From assembly GCF_002979555.1 (NCBI RefSeq), contig NZ_PCOZ01000004.1, positions 310,001 to 374,000 of the forward strand: 64,000 nucleotides of DNA. The letters are read 5' to 3'. This stretch comes from Pseudomonas sp. MYb60 (GTDB lineage Bacteria > Pseudomonadota > Gammaproteobacteria > Pseudomonadales > Pseudomonadaceae). A program made the position numbers and the translations under genes. Each line of letters starts with the position of its first letter. The first letter of the stretch is position 1. The notes below the pieces were generated by a model that saw only the letters and a program-made list of their open reading frames with translations, ran no database searches and was not told the origin of the DNA. Shown here one piece after another: positions 31,593 through 40,565 of the stretch.

Positions 31593-32498
31593 TCACAGCC
31601 CGGCATCCCACGCCGGCGATTCAGGGAACCGCAGCACCAGGAAATCCAGCAGGCTGCGCAGCGCCGCGGGCATGTGTTTGCGCGAGGCGTACACCGCGTA
31701 AATGTTCATCTGCCGGGGCTCTGCCTCGGGCAGCAGACGCACCAGTTCACCACGGCGGATATAGTCGCCGGCCTGGTAGCTGGGCAGCATGCACACCCCT
31801 GCCCCCGCCAGCGTCACACGCAGCAGGGTGCTGGCCTCGTTGGCCGTGATCGTGCCGTGCACCGGCACCGAGACATGCTCGCCGCCCTCTTCGAAATGCC
31901 ACAGGTTTTTGCCGAAATACGAATGGGTGAGGCAGTTGTGTCGCGCCAGGTCTTCGACTTTTTCAGGCGCTGGATGCGCCAGCAGGTACGCCGGGGTGGC
32001 GCACACCACTGAGCGACAGACGGTCAGGCGTCGGGCAATGAGGTTGGGGTCCAGGTCGGTACTGGTACGGATCGCCAGGTCGATCCGCTCGTCCACCAGG
32101 TTGACCGTGCGGTCGAGCATCTGCAGGTCGACGGTCACCAGCGGGTAGCGCTTCACGTAGTCGGCGATGGCGTCGGCCAATTGCGCCTGGCCGAACGAGG
32201 TGCTGACACTCAGGCGCAACAGGCCACGGGGCGCATCGTCCGGTTCGCTGACGGCGGCTTGCATGTCGCTGCTCAGCTCCAGCATCTGCCGGCAACGCGG
32301 CAAGGTTTCACCGCCGGCGGCCGTGAGGCTGAGCTTGCGTGTGGTGCGATGCAGCAGGCGCGCGCCGACCCAGTCTTCGAGCTCGGCCAGGTAGCGCGAC
32401 ACCACGGGGCGCGACAGGTCCAGGTGGTCAGCCGCGGCGGACTGGCTGCCCAGGTCCACCACTGTGACGAACACGCGCATTGCTTGCAGACGATCCAT
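31593..32498 (-). CDS. LysR-family regulator (AaeR/DhcR-like)
   Basis: A 301-residue LysR-type regulator: helix-turn-helix at about residues 3-60 (AMRVFVTVVDLGSQSAAAD, then LSRPVVSRYLAELEDWVG), effector domain after residue 90. It diverges from a metallo-hydrolase/oxidoreductase pair across 106 nt that contain a TTAGTTG/CAACTAA dyad, so it probably controls that pair. The effector is unknown. Confidence 0.87.
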   Translation of the reverse strand: MDRLQAMRVFVTVVDLGSQSAAADHLDLSRPVVSRYLAELEDWVGARLLHRTTRKLSLTAAGGETLPRCRQMLELSSDMQAAVSEPDDAPRGLLRLSVSTSFGQAQLADAIADYVKRYPLVTVDLQMLDRTVNLVDERIDLAIRTSTDLDPNLIARRLTVCRSVVCATPAYLLAHPAPEKVEDLARHNCLTHSYFGKNLWHFEEGGEHVSVPVHGTITANEASTLLRVTLAGAGVCMLPSYQAGDYIRRGELVRLLPEAEPRQMNIYAVYASRKHMPAALRSLLDFLVLRFPESPAWDAGL

Positions 32499-32543
32499 GA
32501 TTTGCCCGATTTCAGAAACAAACTATGTCCCAGCATCGCATTT

Positions 32544-32566
32544 TTAGTTGGGTTTTGTGCAACTAA
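32544..32566. promoter_or_regulatory. candidate LysR operator
   Basis: An inverted repeat, TTAGTTG - 9 nt - CAACTAA, with perfect 7-bp arms in the gap between the divergent LysR gene and the MBL gene. The T-N-A symmetry fits LysR-type sites. Confidence 0.5.
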
Positions 32567-32604
32567 GCTCTGTGCATCCTTTAGCGATGGCAGGAGCTGC
32601 CCCG

Positions 32605-33471
32605 ATGTTGTCCACCCTCAAACGCTTGACCCTGGCGACGGCCGCCCTGGCCTTCGCCGCCCATGCCACAGCGGCTGAGCTCACCCTCGACGTTTATAAC
32701 CCGGGTGAAGCGGCGATCTTCCCGGTGACCTCGGTGCTGGTCAGTGGTGCGAAGGACGCGATCCTGGTGGACGCGCAATTCGGCAAAGGCCAGGCCGAGC
32801 AACTGGTGCAGAAGATCCGCGCCAGTGGCAAGCACTTGACCACCATCTACATCAGCCACGGCGACCCGGATTACTACTTCGGCCTCGACACCCTCACTGC
32901 CGCGTTCCCCGACGCCAAGGTGGTGGCGCCGCAGCCAGTGGTGGATCACATCAAGGCCACCGTGGCCGGGAAACTGGCGTTCTGGGGCCCGAAAATGGGC
33001 GCCGACAAACCGGCCAGGACCGTTGTGCCGCAGGTGCTGCAGGGCCATAGCCTGAGCCTGGAAGGGCAAACACTGGAGGTGATCGGCCTGGACGGCCCGC
33101 AACCGGATCGCAGTGTGGTGTGGATCCCGTCGATCAAGGCCGTGGTCGGTGGCGTGGTGATCGCCGAGAACATTCACCTATGGATGGCCGATACCCAGGG
33201 CGCGCAGTCTCACCAGGACTGGCTGGCGACCCTTCACCGTATCGAACAATTGCAGCCGCGCACCGTGATTCCGGGGCACTACCTGGGGACGCCGTCGCTG
33301 CAATCGGTGGCATTTACCGCCGACTACATCAAGGCCTTCGATGTCGAGACGGCCAAGGCCAAGGACTCCGCCGCGCTGATAGTGGCAATGAAAAAACGTT
33401 ACCCCACCCTCGCCGACGAAAGCTCCCTGGAACTGAGCGCCAAGGTCGCCAAGGGCGAAATGCAGTGGTGA
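32605..33471 (+). CDS. secreted metallo-beta-lactamase-fold hydrolase with a variant metal motif
   Basis: A 288-residue protein with a signal peptide (about 1-23, ending ATAA) and an MBL fold. The usual HxHxDH is replaced by H85-G-D-P-D-Y90 (SHGDPDY), so the second and fourth ligand positions are Asp and Tyr; H248-like IPGHYLG remains. Metal binding may be altered. The ATG at 32605 has CAGGAG before it; an in-frame upstream start is less likely. A reductase gene follows after 34 nt, probably in one operon. Substrate unknown. Confidence 0.82.
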   Translation: MLSTLKRLTLATAALAFAAHATAAELTLDVYNPGEAAIFPVTSVLVSGAKDAILVDAQFGKGQAEQLVQKIRASGKHLTTIYISHGDPDYYFGLDTLTAAFPDAKVVAPQPVVDHIKATVAGKLAFWGPKMGADKPARTVVPQVLQGHSLSLEGQTLEVIGLDGPQPDRSVVWIPSIKAVVGGVVIAENIHLWMADTQGAQSHQDWLATLHRIEQLQPRTVIPGHYLGTPSLQSVAFTADYIKAFDVETAKAKDSAALIVAMKKRYPTLADESSLELSAKVAKGEMQW

Positions 33472-33505
33472 ATGGTTTTACATCCCTAACGAACTGGAGA
33501 ACGTC

Positions 33506-34120
33506 ATGAGCAAGATCGCAATCATTGGTGCTACTGGCCGTGCCGGTAGCCAAGTGCTGGAAGAAGCGTTGCGCCGTGGGCATAGCGTGGTGGCCATCGC
33601 GCGCAATACCGACAAGCTCGCCGCACGCGCCGGCGTCACCCTCAAGCAAGTCGATGCGCTGGATGCCGAAGCCTTGCAACACGCCGTCAGTGGCAGCGAC
33701 GTGGTGGTGAGCGCCGCACACTTCGCCACCCTCCCCGCCAGTGCCGTGATCGGCCCGGTGAAGACAGCCGGCGTAACACGTTTGCTGGTGGTGGGCGGTG
33801 CCGGTTCGTTGTTGCTGCCGGATGGCAGCCGCGTCATTGATAGCCCCGGATTCCCGCCGGAGTACAAGGCTGAAGCCAGCGCGGGCGCGGCTTTCCTCGA
33901 CGCCTTGCGTGAAGAGAAGGCGCTGGACTGGACCTTCCTGTCGCCGTCGGCGGAGTTCGTCGAGACCGAGCGCACCGGCACATTCCGCGTGGGCCAGGAT
34001 GCTTTGCTGGTGAGCCATGAAGGCCGCAGCTGGATCAGTTTTGCGGACTATGCCATCGCCCTGATCGATGAGGTTGAATCGCCCAAGCACGCCCGCCAAC
34101 GCTTCACCGTCGGCTACTGA
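33506..34120 (+). CDS. NAD(P)H-binding oxidoreductase (atypical SDR)
   Basis: A 204-residue protein with a Rossmann fold: KIAIIGATGRAGSQVLEEAL (GxxGxxG-type site at the N-terminus) and LLVVGGAGSLLL. It resembles the NAD(P)-dependent atypical SDR group related to biliverdin/flavin reductases and NmrA-like sensors; catalytic Tyr-Lys of classical SDRs is absent. Downstream of the MBL gene by 34 nt with its own GGAGAACGTC ribosome site. Substrate unknown. Confidence 0.83.
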   Translation: MSKIAIIGATGRAGSQVLEEALRRGHSVVAIARNTDKLAARAGVTLKQVDALDAEALQHAVSGSDVVVSAAHFATLPASAVIGPVKTAGVTRLLVVGGAGSLLLPDGSRVIDSPGFPPEYKAEASAGAAFLDALREEKALDWTFLSPSAEFVETERTGTFRVGQDALLVSHEGRSWISFADYAIALIDEVESPKHARQRFTVGY

Positions 34121-34137
34121 CCCTGCGCGGGCACCGC

Positions 34138-34178
34138 TGTGAGAATTGGCTTGCCCGCGAAGGCGGTGGGTCAGCCGC
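34138..34178. repeat. degenerate REP sequence
   Basis: TGTGAGAATTGGCTTGCCCG followed by a GGCGGTGGGTCAGCCGCC hairpin. It carries the GGCTTGCCCG REP core but an eroded left arm. It lies between convergent genes, right after the reductase stop. Confidence 0.55.
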
Positions 34179-34185
34179 CTGCCCC

Positions 34186-35064
34186 TCAGTGGTGTGGAAA
34201 ATGGGCCTGGCTCTCCAGCCAGTCCATCAACGCTTCCAGACCCGCTGAGGGTTGGGTCCCGGGGGGATGCACCAGGAAATAGCCCATCCCCGTCGGTACC
34301 TTCAAGTCGAACGGCATCACCAGCCGTCCCGCCTTCAAATCCTCGCCTATCAGCGCACTGTCGCCAATCGCTACGCCCGAGCCTTGGGACGCTACGGTCA
34401 TGGCCAGGTCCAGCGTTTCGAAATGATGCCCCTGGGCCACATTGCTCAGGCGTGTATTCGCCGCCTTGAGCCACAGCGCCCAATCCCGTTCATCCCGCGT
34501 GGGGTGCAGCAGCATCTGTTGCTGCAAGTCAGCCGGCGTCTGCAGCATGTTGAGCAAGGACGGCGCGCAGACCGGTGTCAGTTGCTCATCGAACAAATGC
34601 CGGGCCTCGACAGGCTGATCGACAATGGGCGCGTAGATCAGCGCGGCGTCGAATTGCTCGCGACGAAAGTCCACGGTGTAGGCGACCGTGGTGGTGAGTT
34701 CCACCGGCACGTCCGGGCGCTCCTGTTGCCAGTGCATCAGGCGCGGCAGCAGCCACCGCATCACGCAGGTGGAGGCCTTGAGTTGCAGGGTCTGGCGGCG
34801 GTTACCGATCTGCTCCACCGCGTCGCCGATCAGGCCGAATACCTGCTGTGTACGCGCAAACCACTCACGGCCCTCGTCGGTCAGGCTCAAGCCCCGTGCC
34901 TGACGCAGGAACAGCGCATACCCCAAGTGATTTTCCAGCCCGGCGACCTGCCGGCTCACCGCACCCTGGGTGATGTGTAACTGCTCGGCGGCGCGGGTGA
35001 AGTTGCAGCACTGGGCCGTGACCCAAAAGGTGTGCAACGCAGGCAATGGAGGAAGGCGTTTCAT
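34186..35064 (-). CDS. LysR-family regulator (GcvA-like)
   Basis: A LysR-type regulator of about 292 residues. Its start, MKRLPPLPALHTFWVTAQ, is typical of the GcvA/AmpR group; the helix-turn-helix reads NFTRAAEQLHITQGAVSRQV. The effector domain follows. An upstream ATG at 35091 is also in frame; neither start has a clear ribosome site. It diverges from the aruI-like gene across about 110 nt, which makes control of that pair likely. The 3' side faces the MBL/reductase pair. Confidence 0.86.
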   Translation of the reverse strand: MKRLPPLPALHTFWVTAQCCNFTRAAEQLHITQGAVSRQVAGLENHLGYALFLRQARGLSLTDEGREWFARTQQVFGLIGDAVEQIGNRRQTLQLKASTCVMRWLLPRLMHWQQERPDVPVELTTTVAYTVDFRREQFDAALIYAPIVDQPVEARHLFDEQLTPVCAPSLLNMLQTPADLQQQMLLHPTRDERDWALWLKAANTRLSNVAQGHHFETLDLAMTVASQGSGVAIGDSALIGEDLKAGRLVMPFDLKVPTGMGYFLVHPPGTQPSAGLEALMDWLESQAHFPHH

Positions 35065-35175
35065 TGGGGCGCAGCCATGACGTGAGGACATGGCGAGTAT
35101 GACTTTTTATCGATTGTTGCCGCTACCGGCCAGACGCTCCAATACCGCCACGAATTCATCACAAGAGCGACGTAC

Positions 35176-36801
35176 ATGGCGACCTGCGGCGAAGTATTGG
35201 TCCACCTCCTGGAAGGCTACGGCGTCGACCAGGTGTTCGGCATCCCTGGCGTGCACACGGTAGAGCTGTATCGCGGCCTGGCCCGCTCGGGCATCCGCCA
35301 CGTCACCCCGCGCCACGAACAGGGTGCCGGCTTCATGGCCGACGGTTATGCGCGCACCCGCGGCAAGCCTGGCGTGTGTTTCATCATCACCGGCCCGGGC
35401 ATGACCAACATCACCACGGCAATGGGCCAGGCCTATGCCGACTCGATCCCGATGCTGGTGATTTCCAGCGTGCAGTCGCGCAGCCAACTCGGCGGCGGGC
35501 GCGGCAAGTTGCATGAGCTGCCGAACCAGAGCGCGATGATGGCGGGCGTCGCCGCGTTCTCCCATACGCTGATGTCGGCAGCCGAGTTGCCAGGGGTGTT
35601 GGCGCGGGCGTTTGCGCTGTTCCAGGCCGGGCGACCGCGCCCGGTGCACATCGAAATTCCGCTGGATGTATTGGTGGAAAACGCCGACGCGCTGCTGGGC
35701 AGTCAACCTGTCAGCGTGGCCCGCGCCGGTGCGGCGCCCGCCGCCGTGAAACAGATGGGCCAGTTGTTGGCGGCGGCCAAGCGCCCGTTGATCCTGGCCG
35801 GTGGCGGCGCCATCGGTGCTGCACCCGCGTTGACCCAGTTGGCCGAAATGCTCGGGGCGCCGGTGGCACTGACCATCAACGCCAAGGGCCTGCTGCCCGC
35901 CGCGCACCCGCTGCTGATCGGCTCGACCCAGACCCTGGTCGCCACCCGTGCCCTGGTGGCCGAAGCAGACGTGGTGCTGGCCATTGGCACCGAGCTGGCC
36001 GAGACCGACTATGACGTCACTTTCGCCGGCGGTTTCGAAATTCCCGGCGCCCTGCTGCGCATTGATATCGACCCCGACCAGACCGTGCGCAATTACCCTC
36101 CGCACGTGGCACTGGTGGCCGATGCGCAGATCGCCACCGAGGCCTTGCTGGTTGAGGTAACCAGTACGCCGTTGCCGCCACGCAACGCCGATTGGGGCAC
36201 CCGACGCGTCGCTAGTCTGTGGGCCGAACTCACGCCCACCTGGGACGCCGCGACCCGTGCGCACACTCTATTGCTCAAAACGGTGCTGGACGAACTGCCC
36301 GGCGCGGTACTGGTGGGCGACTCCACCCAGCCGGTGTACAGCGGCAACCTCACCCTTAACCTCGACCACCCACGGCGCTGGTTCAATGCCTCCACCGGCT
36401 ACGGCACCTTGGGCTATGCGTTGCCAGCGGCCATCGGCGCCTGGCTCGGGCGGGGCGACGGGCAGCCGGTGGTGTGCCTGATCGGCGACGGCGGCCTGCA
36501 ATTCACCTTGCCGGAACTGGCCAGCGCGGTGGAAGCACGCACGCCCGTGATCGTGCTGCTGTGGAATAACCAAGGCTATGAAGAGATCAAGAAATACATG
36601 CTCAACCGCGCCATCGAACCCGTGGGCGTGGACATCTACACCCCGGATTTTATCGGTGTAGCCAAGGCACTCGGTTGCGCCGCAGAGCGTATTCAGGGGA
36701 TCGCACCGTTGCGTAGCGCACTGCGGGCGGCGGCGGATCGCCAAGGGCCGACGCTGATTGAAATCGACCAGGGACTTTGGATGCAGGAGGTGGCGGTATG
36801 A
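35176..36801 (+). CDS. aruI: thiamine-diphosphate enzyme, probably 5-guanidino-2-oxopentanoate decarboxylase
   Basis: A 541-residue ThDP enzyme of the acetolactate-synthase fold. The catalytic glutamate is E48 in TPRHEQGAGFMADGYAR; the cofactor motif is GDGGLQFTLPEL...NNQGY near residues 440-475. The N-terminal half closely resembles, from memory, P. aeruginosa AruI, which decarboxylates 2-ketoarginine to 4-guanidinobutyraldehyde in the arginine transaminase pathway. The next gene is an aldehyde dehydrogenase whose ATG overlaps this stop (ATGA), a fitting next step. The transaminase gene aruH is not in the window. An acetolactate-synthase-like alternative cannot be excluded. Confidence 0.75.
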   Translation: MATCGEVLVHLLEGYGVDQVFGIPGVHTVELYRGLARSGIRHVTPRHEQGAGFMADGYARTRGKPGVCFIITGPGMTNITTAMGQAYADSIPMLVISSVQSRSQLGGGRGKLHELPNQSAMMAGVAAFSHTLMSAAELPGVLARAFALFQAGRPRPVHIEIPLDVLVENADALLGSQPVSVARAGAAPAAVKQMGQLLAAAKRPLILAGGGAIGAAPALTQLAEMLGAPVALTINAKGLLPAAHPLLIGSTQTLVATRALVAEADVVLAIGTELAETDYDVTFAGGFEIPGALLRIDIDPDQTVRNYPPHVALVADAQIATEALLVEVTSTPLPPRNADWGTRRVASLWAELTPTWDAATRAHTLLLKTVLDELPGAVLVGDSTQPVYSGNLTLNLDHPRRWFNASTGYGTLGYALPAAIGAWLGRGDGQPVVCLIGDGGLQFTLPELASAVEARTPVIVLLWNNQGYEEIKKYMLNRAIEPVGVDIYTPDFIGVAKALGCAAERIQGIAPLRSALRAAADRQGPTLIEIDQGLWMQEVAV

Positions 36802-38228
36802 ACGGCGTGTATATCAACGGTGAATGGCTGGCAGGTAACACGGTACTGGAAGTGATCAACCCCGCCACCGAGGCCGTGTTGGCGCACGTCAGCGGCGGCG
36901 ATGCCACGGCGGTAACGCGGGCGGTGGACGCGGCCAGCGCGGCCTTTGGCGACTGGTGCAACAGCTCGGGCCGGGATCGCGCCGCGCTGCTGCGCAAGGT
37001 CGCCGAGGGCGTGCGCGCACAACGCGAACCGCTGATGCAGGTGCAGTCGCGCAACAACGGCAAGCCGCTGTTAGAAGCGGGTATCGATGTGGACGACGTG
37101 ATCGCCACCTTCGACTACTACGCCGGCCTCGCCGAACAACTGGACGTCAGCCAGGACTGTCCCGTGACGCTGCCCAGCGACGATTTCAGCGCACGCCTGC
37201 GCCGCGAACCCTGCGGCGTGGTGGGGCTGATCGTGCCGTGGAATTTCCCCATGGTCACCACCGCCTGGAAACTCGCCCCAGCCCTCGCTGCCGGTTGCTG
37301 CGTGGTGCTCAAACCATCGGAAGTCACGCCACTGGCGGAGCTGCAGTTGGCGCACATCATCGCGGCGGCAGGGTTCCCCGCGGGCGTCTTCAACCTGGTG
37401 TGCGGCACTGGCCTGGCCGTGGGGGCGCCGTTGGCGGCGGACCGTCGCGTGGCGAAGATTTCCTTCACCGGCAGCAATGCGGTGGGTGTGCAAGTGATGC
37501 AACGGGCGGCGGAAACCATCAAGGGCGTGAGCCTGGAGTTGGGTGGCAAATCCTCGCTGCTGGTGATGGCCGACGCCGATCTGGACCTCGCCATAGAGTT
37601 GGCGTGCGCCGGTGGCTTTTTCAACGCGGGGCAAATGTGCTCGGCCACCAGCCGTGTGCTGGTAGCCGACAACCTGGCGGATGAATTCCTGCGCCGTTTG
37701 CAGGCGCGGGCTGAAGGGATTCGCGTCGACGAGCCATTTGCCGAGGACGTGGAAATGGGCGCGCTGATCAACCACGCGCAATATCAACGGGTGCTGGGGC
37801 ATCTCCAGCAAGGCCTTGCGCAGGGTGCGCGGTTACTGTGTGGCGGTGAGCGTCCAGCGCATCTGGCGCACGGCTTTTTCATTCGGCCGACGGTGTTCAC
37901 CGATGTGCCACTGGACAGCGCGTTGTGGAATGAGGAGATCTTCGGCCCGGTGCTGTGTGTCAGGCGTTTCACCACTGAGGTCGAGGCGATTGATCTGGCC
38001 AACGACAGCGATTTCGGCCTGGTGGCGAGTGTGGTCAGCGCCAGCGTTGCCACCGCCGATCGCGTCGCCAACGCCTTGCAGGCCGGGCTGGTATGGATCA
38101 ACGCGCCGCAGGTGATCTTCCCGCAAACAGCGTGGGGTGGTTACAAGCAGAGCAGCATCGGCCGTGAGCTGGGGCCGTGGGGCTTGGCGGCGTTTCAGGA
38201 GGTCAAGCATGTGATTCGGGCCAACTGA
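36798..38228 (+). CDS. NAD-dependent aldehyde dehydrogenase, probably for 4-guanidinobutyraldehyde
   Basis: A 476-residue aldehyde dehydrogenase resembling betaine-aldehyde and aminoaldehyde dehydrogenases. Catalytic residues are C281 in NAGQMCSATS, E248 in LELGGKSS, N149 in VPWNFPM and K172 in LKPSEVTP. It is translated from an ATG overlapping the aruI stop, with AGGAGGTGG before it. If aruI is correct, the likely reaction is oxidation of 4-guanidinobutyraldehyde to 4-guanidinobutyrate; other amino- or guanidino-aldehydes are possible. Confidence 0.88.
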   Translation: MNGVYINGEWLAGNTVLEVINPATEAVLAHVSGGDATAVTRAVDAASAAFGDWCNSSGRDRAALLRKVAEGVRAQREPLMQVQSRNNGKPLLEAGIDVDDVIATFDYYAGLAEQLDVSQDCPVTLPSDDFSARLRREPCGVVGLIVPWNFPMVTTAWKLAPALAAGCCVVLKPSEVTPLAELQLAHIIAAAGFPAGVFNLVCGTGLAVGAPLAADRRVAKISFTGSNAVGVQVMQRAAETIKGVSLELGGKSSLLVMADADLDLAIELACAGGFFNAGQMCSATSRVLVADNLADEFLRRLQARAEGIRVDEPFAEDVEMGALINHAQYQRVLGHLQQGLAQGARLLCGGERPAHLAHGFFIRPTVFTDVPLDSALWNEEIFGPVLCVRRFTTEVEAIDLANDSDFGLVASVVSASVATADRVANALQAGLVWINAPQVIFPQTAWGGYKQSSIGRELGPWGLAAFQEVKHVIRAN

Positions 38229-38331
38229 GGACACCGTTGAATCGCATTTTTCAATAGGCCCTGCGACTTTCTCGTTTGCCGACCCGCCCACCCCGTGGCC
38301 TGATTCGCCCTTGTTCATTCAAGGCCTGCCC

Positions 38332-39519
38332 ATGGAAACCGTTCACGCAAAACCCGCCACCGCCGTCTGGCTGATGATCAGCATCGTGCTGGTCGCCCTT
38401 AACCTGCGTCCGTCGATGGCGGCCGTGGGGCCGTTGCTGTCATCGATCCGTGGCGATGTGCCCTTGAGTTTCAGCAGTGCCGCCTTGCTGACCATGCTGC
38501 CGGTGATGGCCATGGGGTTGGCGATGTTCTTTGGCATGGCGGTGGCCAAACGCTTGGGCGAGCACCGCAGTATTGTTCTGTCGTTGCTGGTGATTGGCGG
38601 CGCCACGCTGTCGCGGTTGTGGGTAGATTCGGCGCTGGAGCTGATCGTCAGCGCCATCGCGGCCGGAGTCGGGATTGCGTTGATCCAGGCGTTGATGCCG
38701 GCGCTGATCAAGTCGCGGTTCAGCGACAACGTTTCGCTGTTCATGGGCCTGTACGTCACCGCGATCATGGGCGGCGCCGCGCTGGCGGCATCGTTCGCGC
38801 CCTGGGTGCAGGTCCAGAGCGCCAGCTGGCGCGTGGGCCTGGCGATCTGGGCAGTGTTGGCAGTACTGGCGCTGGTGTCCTGGTACGCCCTGCGCGCGAA
38901 ACTGCCTGCGTTGCCCCAGGCCGGTACCGACACGCAGGCCATGTTTTTCGGCAACGCTCGCGCCTGGTTGCTGGCGATTTTCTTTGGCTTGGGCACCGCG
39001 TCCTACACCTGTGTGCTCGCCTGGTTGGCGCCGTACTACGTGGAGCAAGGCTGGAGCGAACAGAACGCCGGTCTGTTGCTGGGTTTCCTGACGGCCATGG
39101 AGGTGATATCCGGCCTGGTCACCCCGGCCATTGCCAACCGGCACCCGGATAAACGCAGTGTGGTGGCGGTATTGCTGGTGTTGATCATCATCGGCTTCTG
39201 CGGCTTGATCCTGGCGCCCCAACACCTGAGCCTGCTGTGGCCCTGCCTGCTGGGCCTGGGCATCGGCGGCCTGTTCCCCATGAGCCTGATCCTGTACCTC
39301 GACCACTTGGACAACCCGCGCCGCGCCGGCGCCCTCACCGCCTTTGTGCAGGGCATCGGTTATTTGATTGCCGGGCTGTCGCCGCTGATCGCGGGGGTGA
39401 TTCGCGATCAGCTCGGCAGCTTTGAATGGGCCTGGTGGTCGCTGACCGCGGTGGTTGTGGTGATGTTGCTGATCCTCACCCGGTTCAACCCCGCGCACTA
39501 TGGGCACCATATCCGCTAA
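38332..39519 (+). CDS. CynX/NimT-family major facilitator transporter
   Basis: A 395-residue MFS protein with about 12 hydrophobic segments. LVALNLRPSMAAVGPLL in the first helix is the CynX/NimT signature (NLRP). The family includes cyanate and 2-nitroimidazole transporters, but most members are uncharacterised. ATG 38332 (METVHAK) is taken. It is on the same strand as the aruI pair, 103 nt downstream, and could take up or export a pathway compound; this is only a guess. Confidence 0.87.
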   Translation: METVHAKPATAVWLMISIVLVALNLRPSMAAVGPLLSSIRGDVPLSFSSAALLTMLPVMAMGLAMFFGMAVAKRLGEHRSIVLSLLVIGGATLSRLWVDSALELIVSAIAAGVGIALIQALMPALIKSRFSDNVSLFMGLYVTAIMGGAALAASFAPWVQVQSASWRVGLAIWAVLAVLALVSWYALRAKLPALPQAGTDTQAMFFGNARAWLLAIFFGLGTASYTCVLAWLAPYYVEQGWSEQNAGLLLGFLTAMEVISGLVTPAIANRHPDKRSVVAVLLVLIIIGFCGLILAPQHLSLLWPCLLGLGIGGLFPMSLILYLDHLDNPRRAGALTAFVQGIGYLIAGLSPLIAGVIRDQLGSFEWAWWSLTAVVVVMLLILTRFNPAHYGHHIR

Positions 39520-39564
39520 GCTCTGGCGCTTATCGCGCACTGCCTCAGTGCCAGGGCTGACTGG

Positions 39565-40509
39565 ATGGAATGGATGCTAAACAGTAATTTGCTCAGAAAA
39601 CTCGACATGCAGGATCTGATGGTGTTCATCGCCGTCTACGACCAGCGCAGCGTGACCGAAGTGTCCGAGACCCTGTGTGTCAGCCAGTCCACCGTCAGCT
39701 ACAGCCTCAAAAAATTGCGCACCAGTTTTGAAGACGAGCTGTTTATCAACACACGGGCCGGCATGTGCCCGACGTACAAGGCCACGCACATGTATGGCCA
39801 TGTGCAGAAAATCCTCGAGAACATCAACCAGTGCCACGCCGGTGGCCAGGCGTTCGACCCGACGCAACGCGCAGTGACGTTCAATGTGTGCGCCCCGGAA
39901 TACTTCGAGCAGTTGATTCTGCCGCGCCTGCTCAAGCACTTCGACCGCGCCGACCTCCCGGTGATCGTGAATGTGCATAAATTGGAAACCGATATCCCCG
40001 CTGACGGTTTGCGCGACGGTCGCCTCGACCTGATCATCTGCTTCGGCCCGCACTTTCACCGCGCCCACCAAGACTTCAATAGCCAGATGTTGCTGGAGGA
40101 TGATTTGGTGTGCGTGTTTGACAAGCGCTCTGCCCACAGCGAACCGGCGTTCAGCCTGCACGCCTTTGTCGAGCGTCGCCACGTGTTCCCAACCCCCTGG
40201 ACGTCCGACACCAACATGATCGACGGCTGGCTCGCGCGTCAGGCCCGCAAGCGCCAGGTGGTGGCCCGCGCCAACAGCTACGGTGCGGCGTTGAAGATGA
40301 TCAGTGGCACCGACTTTATCGTCACCCTGCCCCGCCGCGTACAGCAATTGCTGGCGCCCGCCTCGATGTTCGGCCATTGCGAGGCGCCTGCGGGTTTGCC
40401 GGGTTTTACCCTGGAGATGCAGTGGAACGAAACCAGTGAACGGGACAGTGCCAACGCCTGGTTCAGGGAACAGGTGGTAAAAATCTGTGCGCAGCAGAAA
40501 TTGCTGTAA
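39565..40509 (+). CDS. LysR-family regulator
   Basis: A 314-residue LysR-type regulator with helix-turn-helix at about residues 14-75 (LMVFIAVYDQRSVTEVSE, then VSQSTVSYSLKKLRTSFED). Two close ATGs (39565 MEWML and 39574 MLNSN) are possible. It is on the same strand as the CynX-type transporter, 45 nt downstream, so it may be co-transcribed with it and self-regulate the unit. Effector unknown. Confidence 0.87.
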   Translation: MEWMLNSNLLRKLDMQDLMVFIAVYDQRSVTEVSETLCVSQSTVSYSLKKLRTSFEDELFINTRAGMCPTYKATHMYGHVQKILENINQCHAGGQAFDPTQRAVTFNVCAPEYFEQLILPRLLKHFDRADLPVIVNVHKLETDIPADGLRDGRLDLIICFGPHFHRAHQDFNSQMLLEDDLVCVFDKRSAHSEPAFSLHAFVERRHVFPTPWTSDTNMIDGWLARQARKRQVVARANSYGAALKMISGTDFIVTLPRRVQQLLAPASMFGHCEAPAGLPGFTLEMQWNETSERDSANAWFREQVVKICAQQKLL

Positions 40510-40565
40510 CACGCTGTGACGAGGCCGCTGCTCACGCCAGTCCGAGCAGGCAGCCTCGCCAGACC

